A DNA stretch of 64,000 nucleotides from assembly GCF_902167145.1 (NCBI RefSeq), contig NC_050104.1:5788001-5852000 (forward strand). Direction: 5' to 3'. Numbering within the stretch: the stretch's first letter is position 1; every line of letters begins with the position of its first letter. Positions 1 to 10,689 of this stretch are shown piece after piece. The translations under genes and the position numbers were made by a program. This stretch comes from Zea mays (Eukaryota > Streptophyta > Magnoliopsida > Poales > Poaceae). The notes below the pieces were generated by a model, which had not been told where the DNA came from, searched no databases, and was given only the letters and a program-made list of their open reading frames with translations.

Positions 1-720
1 GTTGAATAATTAGACAAATTCCAAATTAAATTCCGAATATAAATCATGACCAAATCAGAAGAACTGAAATAAAAGCCAAATCAGATGATGCGTACTGATT
101 AGACTTACTGATTGTTGGCGCGCGCCAGGATCAGATGGGTTGACGAGGTCAGCAGATCACGAGCAGTCGCGTGAAGACGCTTCCCAAAAACCTTATTCGC
201 CCTCTCCCGGTGCAGGATCTAGAAGACGAAGGGTTCCGGAGACCTGCTCTCCTGATCGCAGATGCACCTCTGCGGTCGGGACGAAGGGAACTAAAAGGCG
301 GCTCAGCTATGAAGAGAGGCGAAAGCGAACTGGGATCTGGGATGATTTGGAGGCTGGCTGCCGGGCTCCTTTTATAGGGCCGAGTCCGCGACCCCAGTGC
401 TTCGCGCCCCCGCAAGGCGAGGGGCCGGATTTCGGCGGACCATTCACGCGCATGTCGTGCGCCCGCGCCCTTCGCCCCGCCCCGGCCCGGCGAGGCGAGC
501 GAGCGCGCGCGCGCGTGTGGCTCTCCACACTCTCTCCTCTCATCCATGACTTGGTGAGTGAGTGTGGCTTCCATATTTAAGTTAGCTCTACTCCACAAGA
601 GCTAGCAATATGGTGCTATTGGTTCCACCTATCCCTTTGCCATCCACTTATATGGGCTTTTGAGATTTTCCTGGGATTTATTTGAATAACTTAATTGGGC
701 CAAGCCCATAAATCCTAACA
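1..720 (-). mobile_element. LTR of a copia-type retrotransposon, inverted relative to its internal region
   Basis: Read on the minus strand, this stretch begins TGTTAGGATTTATGGGC at 720, has a TATA box (TATAAAAGG, complement of 368-376) followed by a GC-rich leader, and ends at position 1 with a segment that is repeated in inverted orientation at 1240-1310. That second copy leads directly into the copia gag at 1349. This is the organisation of an LTR plus leader. The LTR points away from the gag-pol it should drive, so this is either an inversion or two head-to-head copies. The true end may lie outside the window, and I cannot see a primer-binding site. Confidence 0.6.
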
Positions 721-1239
721 TGATCTTGGGTCACTTTCTGAATTGATACGTATACGCAGAGAAGAAAAAGAAACGCTCGCACTGCTTTCCGGACACCATG
801 TCAAGTGTTGATGCCTAATTAAAACCAGATCAATTAGTGCTAGACCGTTCAGGCTGTAGTAGATCGAACAAAGCAGCAGGAATATCACGCTGGCTTACAC
901 GGTGAAGCTTGTACGAAGATCTATCTATAAACGACCAAATTTGATGACTCAACCGAACACTCACTTATATCCAAATCAACTCGATCTCCTTTTGTCGACT
1001 GTGTGCCAACCGGTAAATCTTCATTTCCTATATCCCTATAGTCGATGAGTGATTGGGTTTTCCATAGATTTGGCAATACATATCTCGTACAATAAACGAC
1101 CAAATATGATAACTCATGCGCCGTTGCTGAGCGGCATGTCTTGTAGTCGAACCAAATATTGTGAAATTATAGTTGATGAATAAGGATCCTAACCCAATAT
1201 GATAACTCATGCGCCGTTCCTGAGCGGCATAATTTTTTA
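721..1239. repeat. Spacer with a partial direct repeat between inverted copia pieces
   Basis: No gene is visible. A segment of about 40 bp containing ATGATAACTCATGCGCCGTT and GAGCGGCAT occurs near 1107-1136 and again near 1198-1230, and a weaker relative lies near 931-955. The second copy abuts the inverted leader repeat. The duplication probably formed during the rearrangement that flipped the LTR. Confidence 0.5.
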
Positions 1240-1310
1240 CTTTAGTTCTTCTGATTTGGTCATGATTTATATTCGGAATTTAAACTAAAAATTGTCTAAT
1301 TATTCAACAA
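1240..1310 (+). repeat. Inverted copy of the LTR/leader end
   Basis: About 70 bp here is the reverse complement of 1-75, including GTCATGATTTATATTCGGAA and CTAATTATTCAAC, with a few mismatches. It reads straight into the leader of the copia gag, so this copy has the orientation expected for a functional 5' end. Confidence 0.75.
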
Positions 1311-1348
1311 TCCAAAAACCTTATTGTAGACAATTTCCTAGTTTTTAT

Positions 1349-3674
1349 ATGGCTGCTTTTGCCGACACGCTGAAGCCAGAAAAGTTCAATGGTATGCACT
1401 TTAAGAGGTGGCAAGTCAAGGCCACGCTCTGGCTTACTGCTATGAATGTGTTCCATGTTAGTAAGGCAAACCTGAGGGCGCACTGACTTCTGAACAGGAG
1501 AAAGAGTACGATCATGCCAATACTATCTTTACGGGAGCAGTTCTTAGCGCCCTTGTTGACCGTCTGGTTGATGCGAATATTCAGCACACAGACGGGAAAG
1601 AGTTGTGGGATGCACTTACTACCAAGTATGGTACATCAGATGCTGGCAGTGACCTGTATATCATGGAGAGCTTTTATGGTTATAAGATGGCTGATAATCG
1701 CTCTATTGTAGAGCAAGCTCATGAAATACAGTGTATAGCCAAGGAGCTCGACCACCTTAAGATAGTCCTTCCTGACCAATTTGTGGCTGGATGCATTATT
1801 GCAAAGTTGCCTTCTACATGGAGGAACTTCGCCACATCTCTGAAACATAAGAGATAGGAGATATCAGTTGAAATTCTGATAGCGTCTCTGGATGTTGAGT
1901 AGAAAGCTCGAGCTAAGGATACGGGTTCTAAAGGAGGCGAGGGCCACTCCAGCGCCAACATGGTTCAAAGGAACCACAACAAGGGCAAAGGAAAGCCAAA
2001 ATCTAACAAGCCAAACAAAACTATCAACTTCAAGAAGAAGAAGAACAAGGCTGAACTGACATGTTCCGCATGTGGCGAGACGGGTCATTTTGCTAAGAAT
2101 TGTCCTGATCGAGCGGATTGTCATGGCAAACAGGGAAATGTCAACACAGTGATCGCTAGCAATGAGGAAGACAAAGGGTATGATAATTTACCTTTCATCT
2201 TCTCAGTATTTCAATCACCTAGTTGGTGGCTTGATACTGGTGCTAATGTTCATGTGTGTTCTGACATTAATTTGTTCTCTTCTTATCAGGGTGCTCGGGA
2301 TTGTTCCGTCCTAATGGGGAATGGGTCACATGCTTCTGTTCATGGCACTGGCACGGTGGATCTGAAGTTTACTTCGGAAAAGATCGTGCAACATGTCCCT
2401 TCTATACACAAGAATCTCGTTAGCGGAACCCTTCTATGTAGAGATGGGTTCAAGGTAGTTTTGGAGTCCAATAAATTAGTTGTGTCTAAGTATGGACAAT
2501 TTATTGGTAAAGTCTATGATTGCGGAGGCTTGTTCCGCTTTTCTCTGATAGATTTCAATAATAAGTCTGTGAACCATATTTGTGCTAATGTTGATGATCT
2601 TGCGAGTATTTGGCATTCTCGTTTGTGTCATATTAATTTTGGCTCTTTGTCTCGGCTTTCAACCATGAGTTTAATTCCGAATATCACCATAGTCAAAGGT
2701 TCTAAGTGCCATAGTTGTGTGCAGTCGAAGCAACCTCGAAAGTCTCACAAGGCTGCTGAGGAGAGACACCTGGCACCTCTAGAACTCATACATTCTGATC
2801 TTTGTGAGATGAATGGTGTGTTGAAAAAAGGTGGCAAGAGATACTTCATGACATTGATTGATGATGCGTCTAGATTTTTGCTATGTATACTTTCTAAAAA
2901 CTAAAGATGAGGCTTTAGACTACTTTAAAATCTATAAGGCTGAAGTTGAAAACCAACTAGAGAGAAAGATCAAACGTCTTAGATCAGATCGTGGTGGCGA
3001 ATTCTTTCCCAAAGCCTTTGATGATTTTTGTGCAGAACATGGTATTATTCATGAGAGGACGCCTCCCTATTCACCCGAATCAAACGGGATTGTTGAAAGG
3101 AAAAATCGTACGTTGACTGATCTGGTGAATGCCATGTTAGACACTTGTGGTTTTATCTAAGGCATGGTGGGAGGAGGCAGTCCTGACTTCATGTCATGTT
3201 CTGAATAGAATTTCTATGGGCAAAGAAGAGAAAACCCCTTATGAGAAGTGGGTTGGGAGAAAACCATCACTTTCATACTTGCGCACTTGGGGTTGCATGG
3301 CGAAAGTCAATGTACCAATTAATAAAAAGCGCAAGCTTGGTCCAAGGACAGTGGATTGTGTCTTTCTTGGATATGCTTTGTGTAGCATAGCATATAGATT
3401 TTTAGTAGTTAAATCTGAAGTTTCTGATGTGTATGTTGATACTATTATGGAATCACGTGATGCTACTTTCTTTGAACACATATTTCTAATGAAAGACATT
3501 CATAGCAATTCTAGATATTCTTCTGAGATAACTTCTGAACATAGTACACCTGTTGAGAGTTTTGAACAGCCACATGAAATTGTCCTAAAGGAGGATGACA
3601 ATGATGCTCCTAAAAGGAGCAAGAGACAAAGGGTTGAAAAATCCTTTGGTGATGATTTCATTGTGTACCTTTGA
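1349..3674 (+). pseudogene. Copia-type gag-pol, frameshifted and truncated within pol
   Basis: The start ATG at 1349 opens a Gag of the UBN2 type (LKPEKFNGMHFKRW). The frame is lost near 1460, restored in another frame, and has in-frame stops near 1855 and 1903. From about 1960 a long open stretch holds a CCHC knuckle (CSACGETGHFAKNC), an aspartic protease motif (WWLDTGANVHVC), a pre-integrase zinc region (HSRLCH...CHSC) and the start of integrase. Further frame changes near 2885 and 3155 separate the integrase catalytic blocks (RSDRGGEFF; SPESNGIVERKNRT) from the integrase C-terminal part. Reverse transcriptase and RNase H are missing because a Sirevirus-type LTR fragment begins at about 3675. 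It is a dead element. Confidence 0.9.
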
Positions 3675-4055
3675 GAGCACCTAGAGGGGGGGTGAATAGG
3701 TGATCCTGTAAAATCAAACACTAAATAGCCACAAAACTTAGTTATTAAGGTGTCAGCGCGACTAAGTGGTTTTGAAGCGAGTTCTTGTGGATAAAACAAT
3801 CACAGAGAAGGCAACACAAGAGACACGCGATTTTTATCCCGTGGTTCGGCCAAGTAACACTTGCCTACTTCCACGTTGTGGTGTCCCAATGGACATGGGT
3901 TGCACTCAACCCCTTTCAAGCGATCCAATGATCAACTTGAATACCACGGCTTTCTTTCTTATAGTCTTTTTCCCGTTTGCGAGGAATATCCACAATTTGG
4001 AGTCTCTTGCCTTTACAATTGAGATCACAAAGAAGGCACAGAGTAAGGTCTTCCA
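3675..4055 (-). mobile_element. Fragment of a Sirevirus-type LTR
   Basis: Begins GAGAGCACCTAGAGGGGGGG followed by TGAATAGG, the same signature as the LTR ends at 15860 and 32011, then diverges while keeping the layout of the family (CCGTGGTTCGGCCAAGTAAC resembles the TACCGAGGTTCGG block of the intact LTR). The rest of the element is absent. It truncates the copia pol upstream. The right boundary is approximate. Confidence 0.6.
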
Positions 4056-4490
4056 TACTAGAGAATTGGTAGCTGAATTGTTCCTCTAGATCATCTATAT
4101 GTTGTGCTGCAACTTGGGGGAGTGGCTCAGGAGGCCATTCCTCCCGCCCATCTGCATCTTGGTCAACAACATTGTTATTCACAAGGGATTGTTTAGGTCA
4201 AACCCTGCATTTAAAGTCGGTTGCCCTAGACCTATAAAATGAAAAGACAACTCATGTCCATTCACATGATGGGGAGGGATCAGATCCTCATCTTTAGGGA
4301 GTGCACCCAATAGCTCTTGTTCAATTACTTCACATTGGATTGTCTAAGAGAATCCCTGAAAACCCCTCCGAAACACAGAAGACTATGAATTGCAGGACCT
4401 CTTCTAGAGAAATAACCCTGGCACGCACTAGCAGTATCGTGAGATTAGCATTATCCACTTCCCACATGATAAGTCCCCAAATTATCCAAT
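4056..4490 (-). pseudogene. Degenerate coding remnant of a repetitive grass gene family
   Basis: On the minus strand, coding-like pieces appear in changing frames: IIWGLIMWEVDNANL (about 4490-4440), then EQELLGALPKDEDLIPPH and FIGLGQP (about 4310-4200), then VDQDADGREEWPPEPLPQ (about 4165-4110). This series of motifs looks like a protein family found in many copies in grass genomes, often with transposon-like or zinc-knuckle genes, but I cannot name it. Frameshifts and stops make this copy non-functional. It lies between an LTR fragment and the aquaporin promoter. Confidence 0.4.
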
Positions 4491-4506
4491 AGCATTCTTT
4501 ATCTAT

Positions 4507-4722
4507 GTGATTGGTTGGTTGGCCGGCTGCCTCCAGGCCCGCGACGTCTCGTTGACCTTGCGCAGCGTCTGTTTGATTAACTGGAGAGGAGGGTGGCAGC
4601 CTGCACGCAGCATAGGCATTTTTTCGCTTGATTGCCTGCATGCGCAGAAACACACCTATCATGCGTACCCAGCGGTCCAGGTTAGCTGGAGACCGGCGCT
4701 CGACGCCAATCAACCAATCACG
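4507..4722. repeat. Inverted-repeat element, MITE candidate
   Basis: The left arm GTGATTGGTTGGTTGG (4507-4522) and the right arm ending CCAATCAACCAATCAC (4707-4722) are near-perfect inverted repeats. They flank about 185 bp without a gene. I see no clear target duplication, so the superfamily is not assigned. It lies about 0.6 kb upstream of the aquaporin start codon. Confidence 0.4.
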
Positions 4723-5185
4723 CAGCATGTGTTCTTGCAAATCCCACAATCATCAGCCAATACTCCCTGTTGAAATTCACTGCCCGAAAGTTTCATGCTT
4801 CATTGTGTCTGATTACAATGAAAGTGAAACCATGTGCTGCCCAGCCGGAGATGCCCGATCAGCAGCAGCTAGAGCAGCAACAACGTAAGTCTTCAGCCGG
4901 GGGAAATTTTTTTTTGCCTGCAGCAGCGATGTAAACCCACGGCCGGTTGCAGACTTGACCACCACTCCACCACCTGCCACAGCAAGTCCCAGTTCCCACG
5001 GGACGATCCATCCGTCTCGCCCGCGCGCTCCGCAGCCACAAGCGCAAAGGCAGAGCACACAGTTCTGTGTGCTTGGCAGTGCCCACCACCCGACGACGTC
5101 CCCGTCGTCCACCGGGCCAGGACGCGGACGGCTCGCGGTCTCGCCCGGCCGGCCCGGCCCTTCCGATCCCTCGCGCCACGCCCAT

Positions 5186-5194
5186 CTATAAATA
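5186..5194 (+). promoter_or_regulatory. TATA box of the aquaporin gene
   Basis: CTATAAATA lies 115 bp upstream of the ATG in a locally GC-rich promoter. Transcription would start near 5215-5225, giving a 5' leader of roughly 90 bases. Position and consensus fit a plant core promoter. The start site itself is inferred. Confidence 0.7.
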
Positions 5195-5308
5195 CATAGC
5201 TGCGCGCTGCGGAGCTGAGAGCAGGCAAACACCGAGCGCAGCTAGCATCATCGTCCTGAGCTGCTTGCATCTCCCAGCGGCCAATCGAGCTGATAGCCTA
5301 TCCATCAT

Positions 5309-8300
5309 ATGGCTGCCTCTACCACGTCGAGGACGAACTCGCGGGTGAACTACTCGAACGAGATCCACGACCTTTCCACCGTGCAGGGCGGCTCCGCGGC
5401 CGCCGCCGCCGCCGCCTTGTTCTACCCGGACAGCAAATCCATCGCCGACATCTTCCCGCCGCACCTTGGGAAGAAGGTAAACTGATCGAGATGCCACTGA
5501 CGACGTACTTACGTACGTACGGCCCATCTCTCTTGCGTTGCGCGTGCATATATAGCATAACAACACGTACGCATACATGCATATGGGTATGGCAGGTGAT
5601 CTCGGAGGTGGTGGCGACGTTCCTGCTGGTGTTCGTGACCTGCGGGGCGGCGTCCATCTACGGCGAGGACAACGCGCGCATCTCGCAGCTGGGGCAGTCG
5701 GTGGCGGGCGGCCTCATCGTCACCGTCATGATCTACGCCACCGGCCACATCTCCGGCGCGCACATGAACCCCGCCGTCACGCTCTCCTTCGCGTGCTTCC
5801 GCCATTTCCCCTGGATCCAGGTACGTAGCATGTACGAGCTAGCCAGCGCCGCGCCGGCCCTTCTTCTTAATAATCGGTTTAATTGATTCGCCTTTTTCTC
5901 TCTGCTCTTAATTGTTTCGTCGTCGTGCGTCTTCGTACGTCCCTGCAAACGCGGATGGAAGTGCACACAGCTAGCTTTCAACGTGTTGGCATCATATATA
6001 TTATTTCTTTTCGCGCGAGGCCGGTAGCTAGCTAGCTAGCTCTTAATTTCGTTCGCTGGGCTATTTCAGTCCACCTTGTTATGCACTTGGCTAGCCATCT
6101 CAGGTAAATTAGGATTTAGCTTAGCTACGACGATATAGCTTTTCCGAGAACAACGTGGAGGTGGAGTGTAGACAAAAAAAAAAAGACTCGACAGCATGAA
6201 ATTAAATAGGTAAGCGTACGAAGAACTAGGTAGATAGAAAGGCAAACCAACTATTTACCAGCTGAGGGCCTATATTGTTACATACAGTATCTACCAAAAA
6301 AAAAACTGAACTATAAACCAGAAGGTAAACTATACAATTAGCTAGCTCTGTCACCAGAACTGGCCTGACGTTCGAGTTGTTATTAGTGAGAGGATTAATT
6401 ACATGACGATTACCTGGCAATTTTCACGGCCTACGTTTTTCAAGAAAAAAAAACAAATAAAAAGCGCTTGTGTACGTGCGCCCTATATGGCTATATATAT
6501 ATATATATATACAACAGATGATTAAAAGAACTACTGAGGCCCTGTTCGGTTGTTCCGGATTGTAGCCCCAGATTAATTCATAGCTGGATTACTTCTCTAA
6601 TTTATATAAATTTTGATGAGCTAGAATGAATCCAGCCTTATTCCAGTACAACCGAACGGGGCCTGAGAAAACTAATGCATGCAATGGCGCACGCATGCTT
6701 CTTACAGCGAAGCCCTCCATTATTAGGCCCCACTTATATGCATCATGCATGCATGGCCACCCGCCGCGGGCGTCGTACCCCGCCGGCCGGCGGCGCCGGG
6801 GTTGACATTCTCGCGGCTGTTTTTTTTAGAGCCACAGCCTTCCGTCGGAATATATCCTATGGCGTGCCCATATCGATCCAACCAACGATAGCACACCGGC
6901 ATGCGCCTCGCTGTGAATGCCCGGCGGCCGGCCTGATTCGACGGACGTGGCGCCCCCCGTGCACCGATCGATCGTGCCCATCCCATCACGTCACGTCACG
7001 AACGCCGAGCGGCTTATTTTGATTTTGGATCCGTACGTCGGCCCCGCAGGGCTCGATGGACGGGCGCCGTGCAGCTTTGCTAGCTTAATTTGGCTAAAGA
7101 TCAGCCGCACGTCATGCATGCACGCATGCATGCGGTTTTGTTTTGTTTTGTTTTTTGATGCGTGAATAATTATTTGTATTTCGTCCCAATGCAAATGAAT
7201 CCCAGGTGCCCTTCTACTGGGCGGCGCAGTTCACGGGGGCCATGTGCGCGGCGTTCGTGCTGAAGGCGGTGCTCCAGCCCATCGCCGTGATCGGCACCAC
7301 CACGCCGTCGGGGCCGCACTGGCACGCGCTCGCCATCGAGATCGTCGTCACCTTCAACATGATGTTCGTCACCTGCGCCGTCGCCACCGACTCCAGGGCG
7401 GTCAGTACATCTACATCTATATCCCTGAATGCAGCAGTCGCGTTCAACGTATACCACGTTCTCTAGCTTATTGGCTGTTGCTTCAACTTTGTTTTTTTTT
7501 TTAATTTTGGCTGCAGGTGGGTGAGTTGGCCGGGTTAGCAGTCGGTTCCGCGGTTTGCATTACGTCCATCTTCGCTGGGTAATATGAGCACCAACAACCA
7601 CGAATCACGCCACGTCACACTAACCTAATTACGACGACCCTCATTAGCAAGGACGACATTACTGTAGCACTGATCGCGACGAGTTAATTCAAACATGGTA
7701 GACTTTCGACAAAGGGCTACTAGCTAGCTAGCTAGCTAGTACTAGTAGAGTAGTGGTGTCACACTGAAGACATCGTACGTCTGCATAGAGAGGTCCTCGC
7801 GCGGTAGCTAGGACGAAAGCAAGCGCGCGAAGCGACTTTATAAGCTGAAATGACGTTGTTCTTCGGTATATATGACCCAGCGGCATTTTTCTCCTTTTTT
7901 TTTAAAGAAAAAGGCTTTACAACTATCCATATAGAATTTTAAAAATTCTCTGACCCTAGTACTAGTGTTGATAGAATACATGCATGGAACAAACCCGGGA
8001 TTGCTGGCTCTAGCAGTCTAGCTAGGCGGATCACTGCAGACTGCACACACATGCATGCACTGAGCAGCCACTCACACACACACACGTGTACGTTTAAGCT
8101 AATTAAGACGTACGTGTGGGGGAAACGAGTGGCATTTGCAGGCCCGTGTCCGGCGGATCGATGAACCCGGCGAGGACGCTGGCGCCCGCCGTGGCCAGCA
8201 ACGTCTTCACGGGCCTCTGGATCTACTTCCTCGGCCCCGTCGTCGGCACGCTCTCCGGAGCCTGGGTCTACACCTACATCCGCTTCGAGGAGGCCCCCGC

Positions 8301-8397
8301 AGCCGCCAAGCCCGACACCCAGAGGCTCTCCTCCTTCAAGCTCCGACGCATGCAGAGCCAGTCCGCCCTCGCCGCCGACGAGTTCGACACCGTCTGA
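5309..8397 (+). CDS. NIP2-3: NIP2-subgroup aquaporin (Lsi1/Lsi6-type silicic acid channel)
   Basis: Five exons (5309-5476, 5596-5820, 7206-7400, 7517-7578, 8142-8397), all with GT-AG introns, give a 301-residue protein. The start codon opens [20 protein letters not shown], the typical NIP2 N-terminus. The two pore motifs are HMNPAV (N114) and SMNPAR (N225, R228), separated by 108 residues, the spacing reported for silicon-permeable NIPs. Six membrane segments fit the family. The serine-rich basic tail ([12 protein letters not shown]) matches NIP C-termini that are phosphorylated. Family knowledge: NIP2 proteins are plasma-membrane channels for silicic acid and related metalloids in grasses. 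The sequence looks like maize NIP2-2/NIP2-3. I favour NIP2-3 because of length, from memory and unverified. A run of seven alanines near residue 30 is notable. Intron 2 is 1385 bp and holds a MITE. Confidence 0.93.
6539..6662. mobile_element. MITE in intron 2 of the aquaporin
   Basis: Terminal inverted repeats GCCCTGTTCGGTTGT and its complement ACAACCGAACGGGGC (one mismatch) enclose about 95 bp of AT-rich sequence. CTGAG occurs on both sides (6534-6538, 6663-6667), a possible target duplication; TGA is the alternative if the element includes one more base at each end. The superfamily is uncertain. It carries no coding sequence. A TA microsatellite (about 6490-6511) lies just upstream. Confidence 0.65.
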
Positions 8398-9425
8398 CGC
8401 CCGCCCGCCCGCCCGCCCGAAGAGATCGAGTACTACTGTGTGTGCTCCCTCGCTCTGTTCAAGATCTCAGGTGGGAGAGAGCTATAGCTAGCTGCGCGCG
8501 CGCGTGTGTGCTGGTAGGTACATAGTCCGTGTACGCGTACCTACCTACGTGTTTGTGTTTTTTGTGTCCCGTCGGCCGTCGCCTACACCACGTAGCAGCG
8601 GATCGGAGCAGTGTCACATGTTTTTATGTATCTTCGGCTTTGTGCCACGTCAGAGTTGCAAAGGTTAATTGATGCAGCCGATTATGCTTGCCCGTGTTGG
8701 TTTTTGTCTATTGTACTTGATATACATGTTCTTTTTGTCATGTACACAACTTCGACCATCTAATGTGTTCTTTTGAGAGATCTCTAAGGGGTTAAATAAA
8801 AAAATCAAGGGACGTCTCTTTGTGAAAATTCTATCTTTATACGACTATCTCGTAACTATATTTATAATATGACAAATTTTAAATACACCCTATATCATAT
8901 AGTATTTTATGTATAAGATCCATGGGCTCAAGGTTCTACATGTCTTATATTGTAGTTTTTTCCTTTTTATAATAAGATTATGTATAACTTCATTTAATGC
9001 CTCATCTTGAGGGATCGTTAAGAGATAAAATGAAAAAAATATAAGAGATAGTGTCTTCGCAATGCTCGTCTTTACATGACTTTTCGTACATATTGTTTTT
9101 AATTATATTTATAATGTTATTGATTTTAAAGAAAAGACAGTTCATTGTATGTAGTCTTAAGGGCGTGTAAATCCTAGATACTATATTGCGGTTCTCCGAA
9201 TACTCGATACACCTAAGAAACTTATTCATACAACCTAATGTATCTGAGCTTTGTATCTCATTCACTAAACCCCTCAAAACACAATTTATTTATGTGAGTA
9301 TGGATACAATCGTATCTTAGAATTCTAGAAAACCATGCTAAAGACGTTTCTTTACGAAGATACGTTTTTTGTGTTTTTTACACTTACCCTCTTAGATACC
9401 ACTAAAGACACGAGACATTTATGTA
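8398..9425. other. Aquaporin 3' UTR and AT-rich downstream sequence
   Basis: The first 300-400 bases after the stop are probably 3' UTR, with an AATAAAA-like signal near 8796. Beyond it, two weakly similar AT-rich segments (about 8775-8880 and 9005-9115) share blocks such as GAG(A/G)GATC, AAGAGATA and TATTTATAATAT, suggesting an old duplication. No gene is seen. Confidence 0.5.
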
Positions 9426-10234
9426 CACTACACGATAGGTTAATCTTTACCAACCTTTATTAGCGACCGACAGTTAGTCGCTAAAAGTTTTGGAGCGACG
9501 GTTAGTCACTAAGGGCCTGTTTGGCACAGCTCCAGCTCCTGATTCTAAGCGAGGATCTAGAGGAGCCGTGTCAAACGGGTATTTTTTAAAACTGATTCTC
9601 GTGTGGAGCCGAAAGATTGGGAGTCGTTTCTGTGAAGAAATGTGGGATCTAAAAAAACCTGCTCCACCCTCCCTTAAAACAGCTCCTCAACCAACCAAAT
9701 ATGGACCTCCCCTTAAAGTTTGATCGAAATTACCCGCAATTGTCATTGGACAAAAACATAACGAGCCAATTTATAGATTAACATTTGAGACCATTTTATG
9801 CACTACTATGATAGGAATATTTTATATGTTATTGTTTCATAATTTTTTTCCGTATATGCATCCTACTTATTGGTTTGTAACAAATTTGAACTGCAAAGGG
9901 TAAAACAGACAATCGCCACAGACCACCCACTCTCAGCAGACAAGAATCAGTTTACTTGACAAACGGTTTTAAAAATGATTCTGATTCTCTAGGAGAATCA
10001 GGAGGATCAGCTCCTCACGAGGATCAGGATCTGGAGCTAAAGAAGCAGGAGCTGGAGCTTTGCCAAACGGGCCCTAAATGCGCATATAGCGACGGCCAGT
10101 CGGTCGCTAAAAGTACAAACGATTGTTATTTAAATATATTTACAATTATGAAAAATTAATTAAAACAAATAATCCATTAATTTAAACTAACAACAAGAGC
10201 AAAAACAATTACAAAAATGAATCGTCGTGTAGTG
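9426..10234. mobile_element. Small non-autonomous CACTA element
   Basis: The left end CACTACACGATAGGTT and the right end (complement CACTACACGACGATTC) are flanked by the 3-bp duplication GTA (9423-9425, 10235-10237), as expected for CACTA transposons. Subterminal GCGACCGAC/GTCGGTCGC repeats support this. Without the inserted Tourist-like MITE it is about 244 bp and has no coding capacity. Confidence 0.8.
9513..10074. mobile_element. Tourist/PIF-Harbinger-type MITE nested in the CACTA element
   Basis: About 34-bp terminal inverted repeats start GGGCCTGTTTGGCACAGCTC on the left and, read from the right end, GGGCCCGTTTGGCAAAGCTC. The flanking duplication is TAA (9510-9512, 10075-10077). This TAA/TTA preference is typical of PIF/Harbinger. 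Its 562 bp has no transposase. Confidence 0.8.
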
Positions 10235-10689
10235 GTAGGTTGTACATGCCCTTAACTCTTTTGTAATTAGAAAACTGATCCAGTGACGTACACTAGTACA
10301 CAGAGCCTCTATAGTGGCGGTTCTAGAGACGTTTGCACTGGCGTTTTTCAGTGCCGCCAGTGCTAGGGGCCAATGGAAATCGCCATTTCCACTGGCGGTT
10401 TTCTTAAGAAAACCGCCAGTGGAGCATTTTCCACTGGCGGTTTTATTAAGAAAACCGCCAGTGGGCGGTTTGTTTTATTTAGCCGCCAGTGGAAAGTTTT
10501 CCCGCCTTTTTTTAAATTTTCGTACTGAATTTTATATATTTACACACACAAACATATATATATATATTGATATTGATAAACATGTAGTATTGATATTAAA
10601 AGCAACATGGAATTAAATTCTATCATACATTTATATACATCAAAGTCTTGTTTCAAACCATGTATGCATCACACATTATATACATCAAA

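Noticed and set aside
4813..5270. Long minus-strand open frames upstream of the aquaporin
   Set aside because: They lie in the GC-rich promoter and leader opposite the aquaporin's transcription start, with no recognisable motif.
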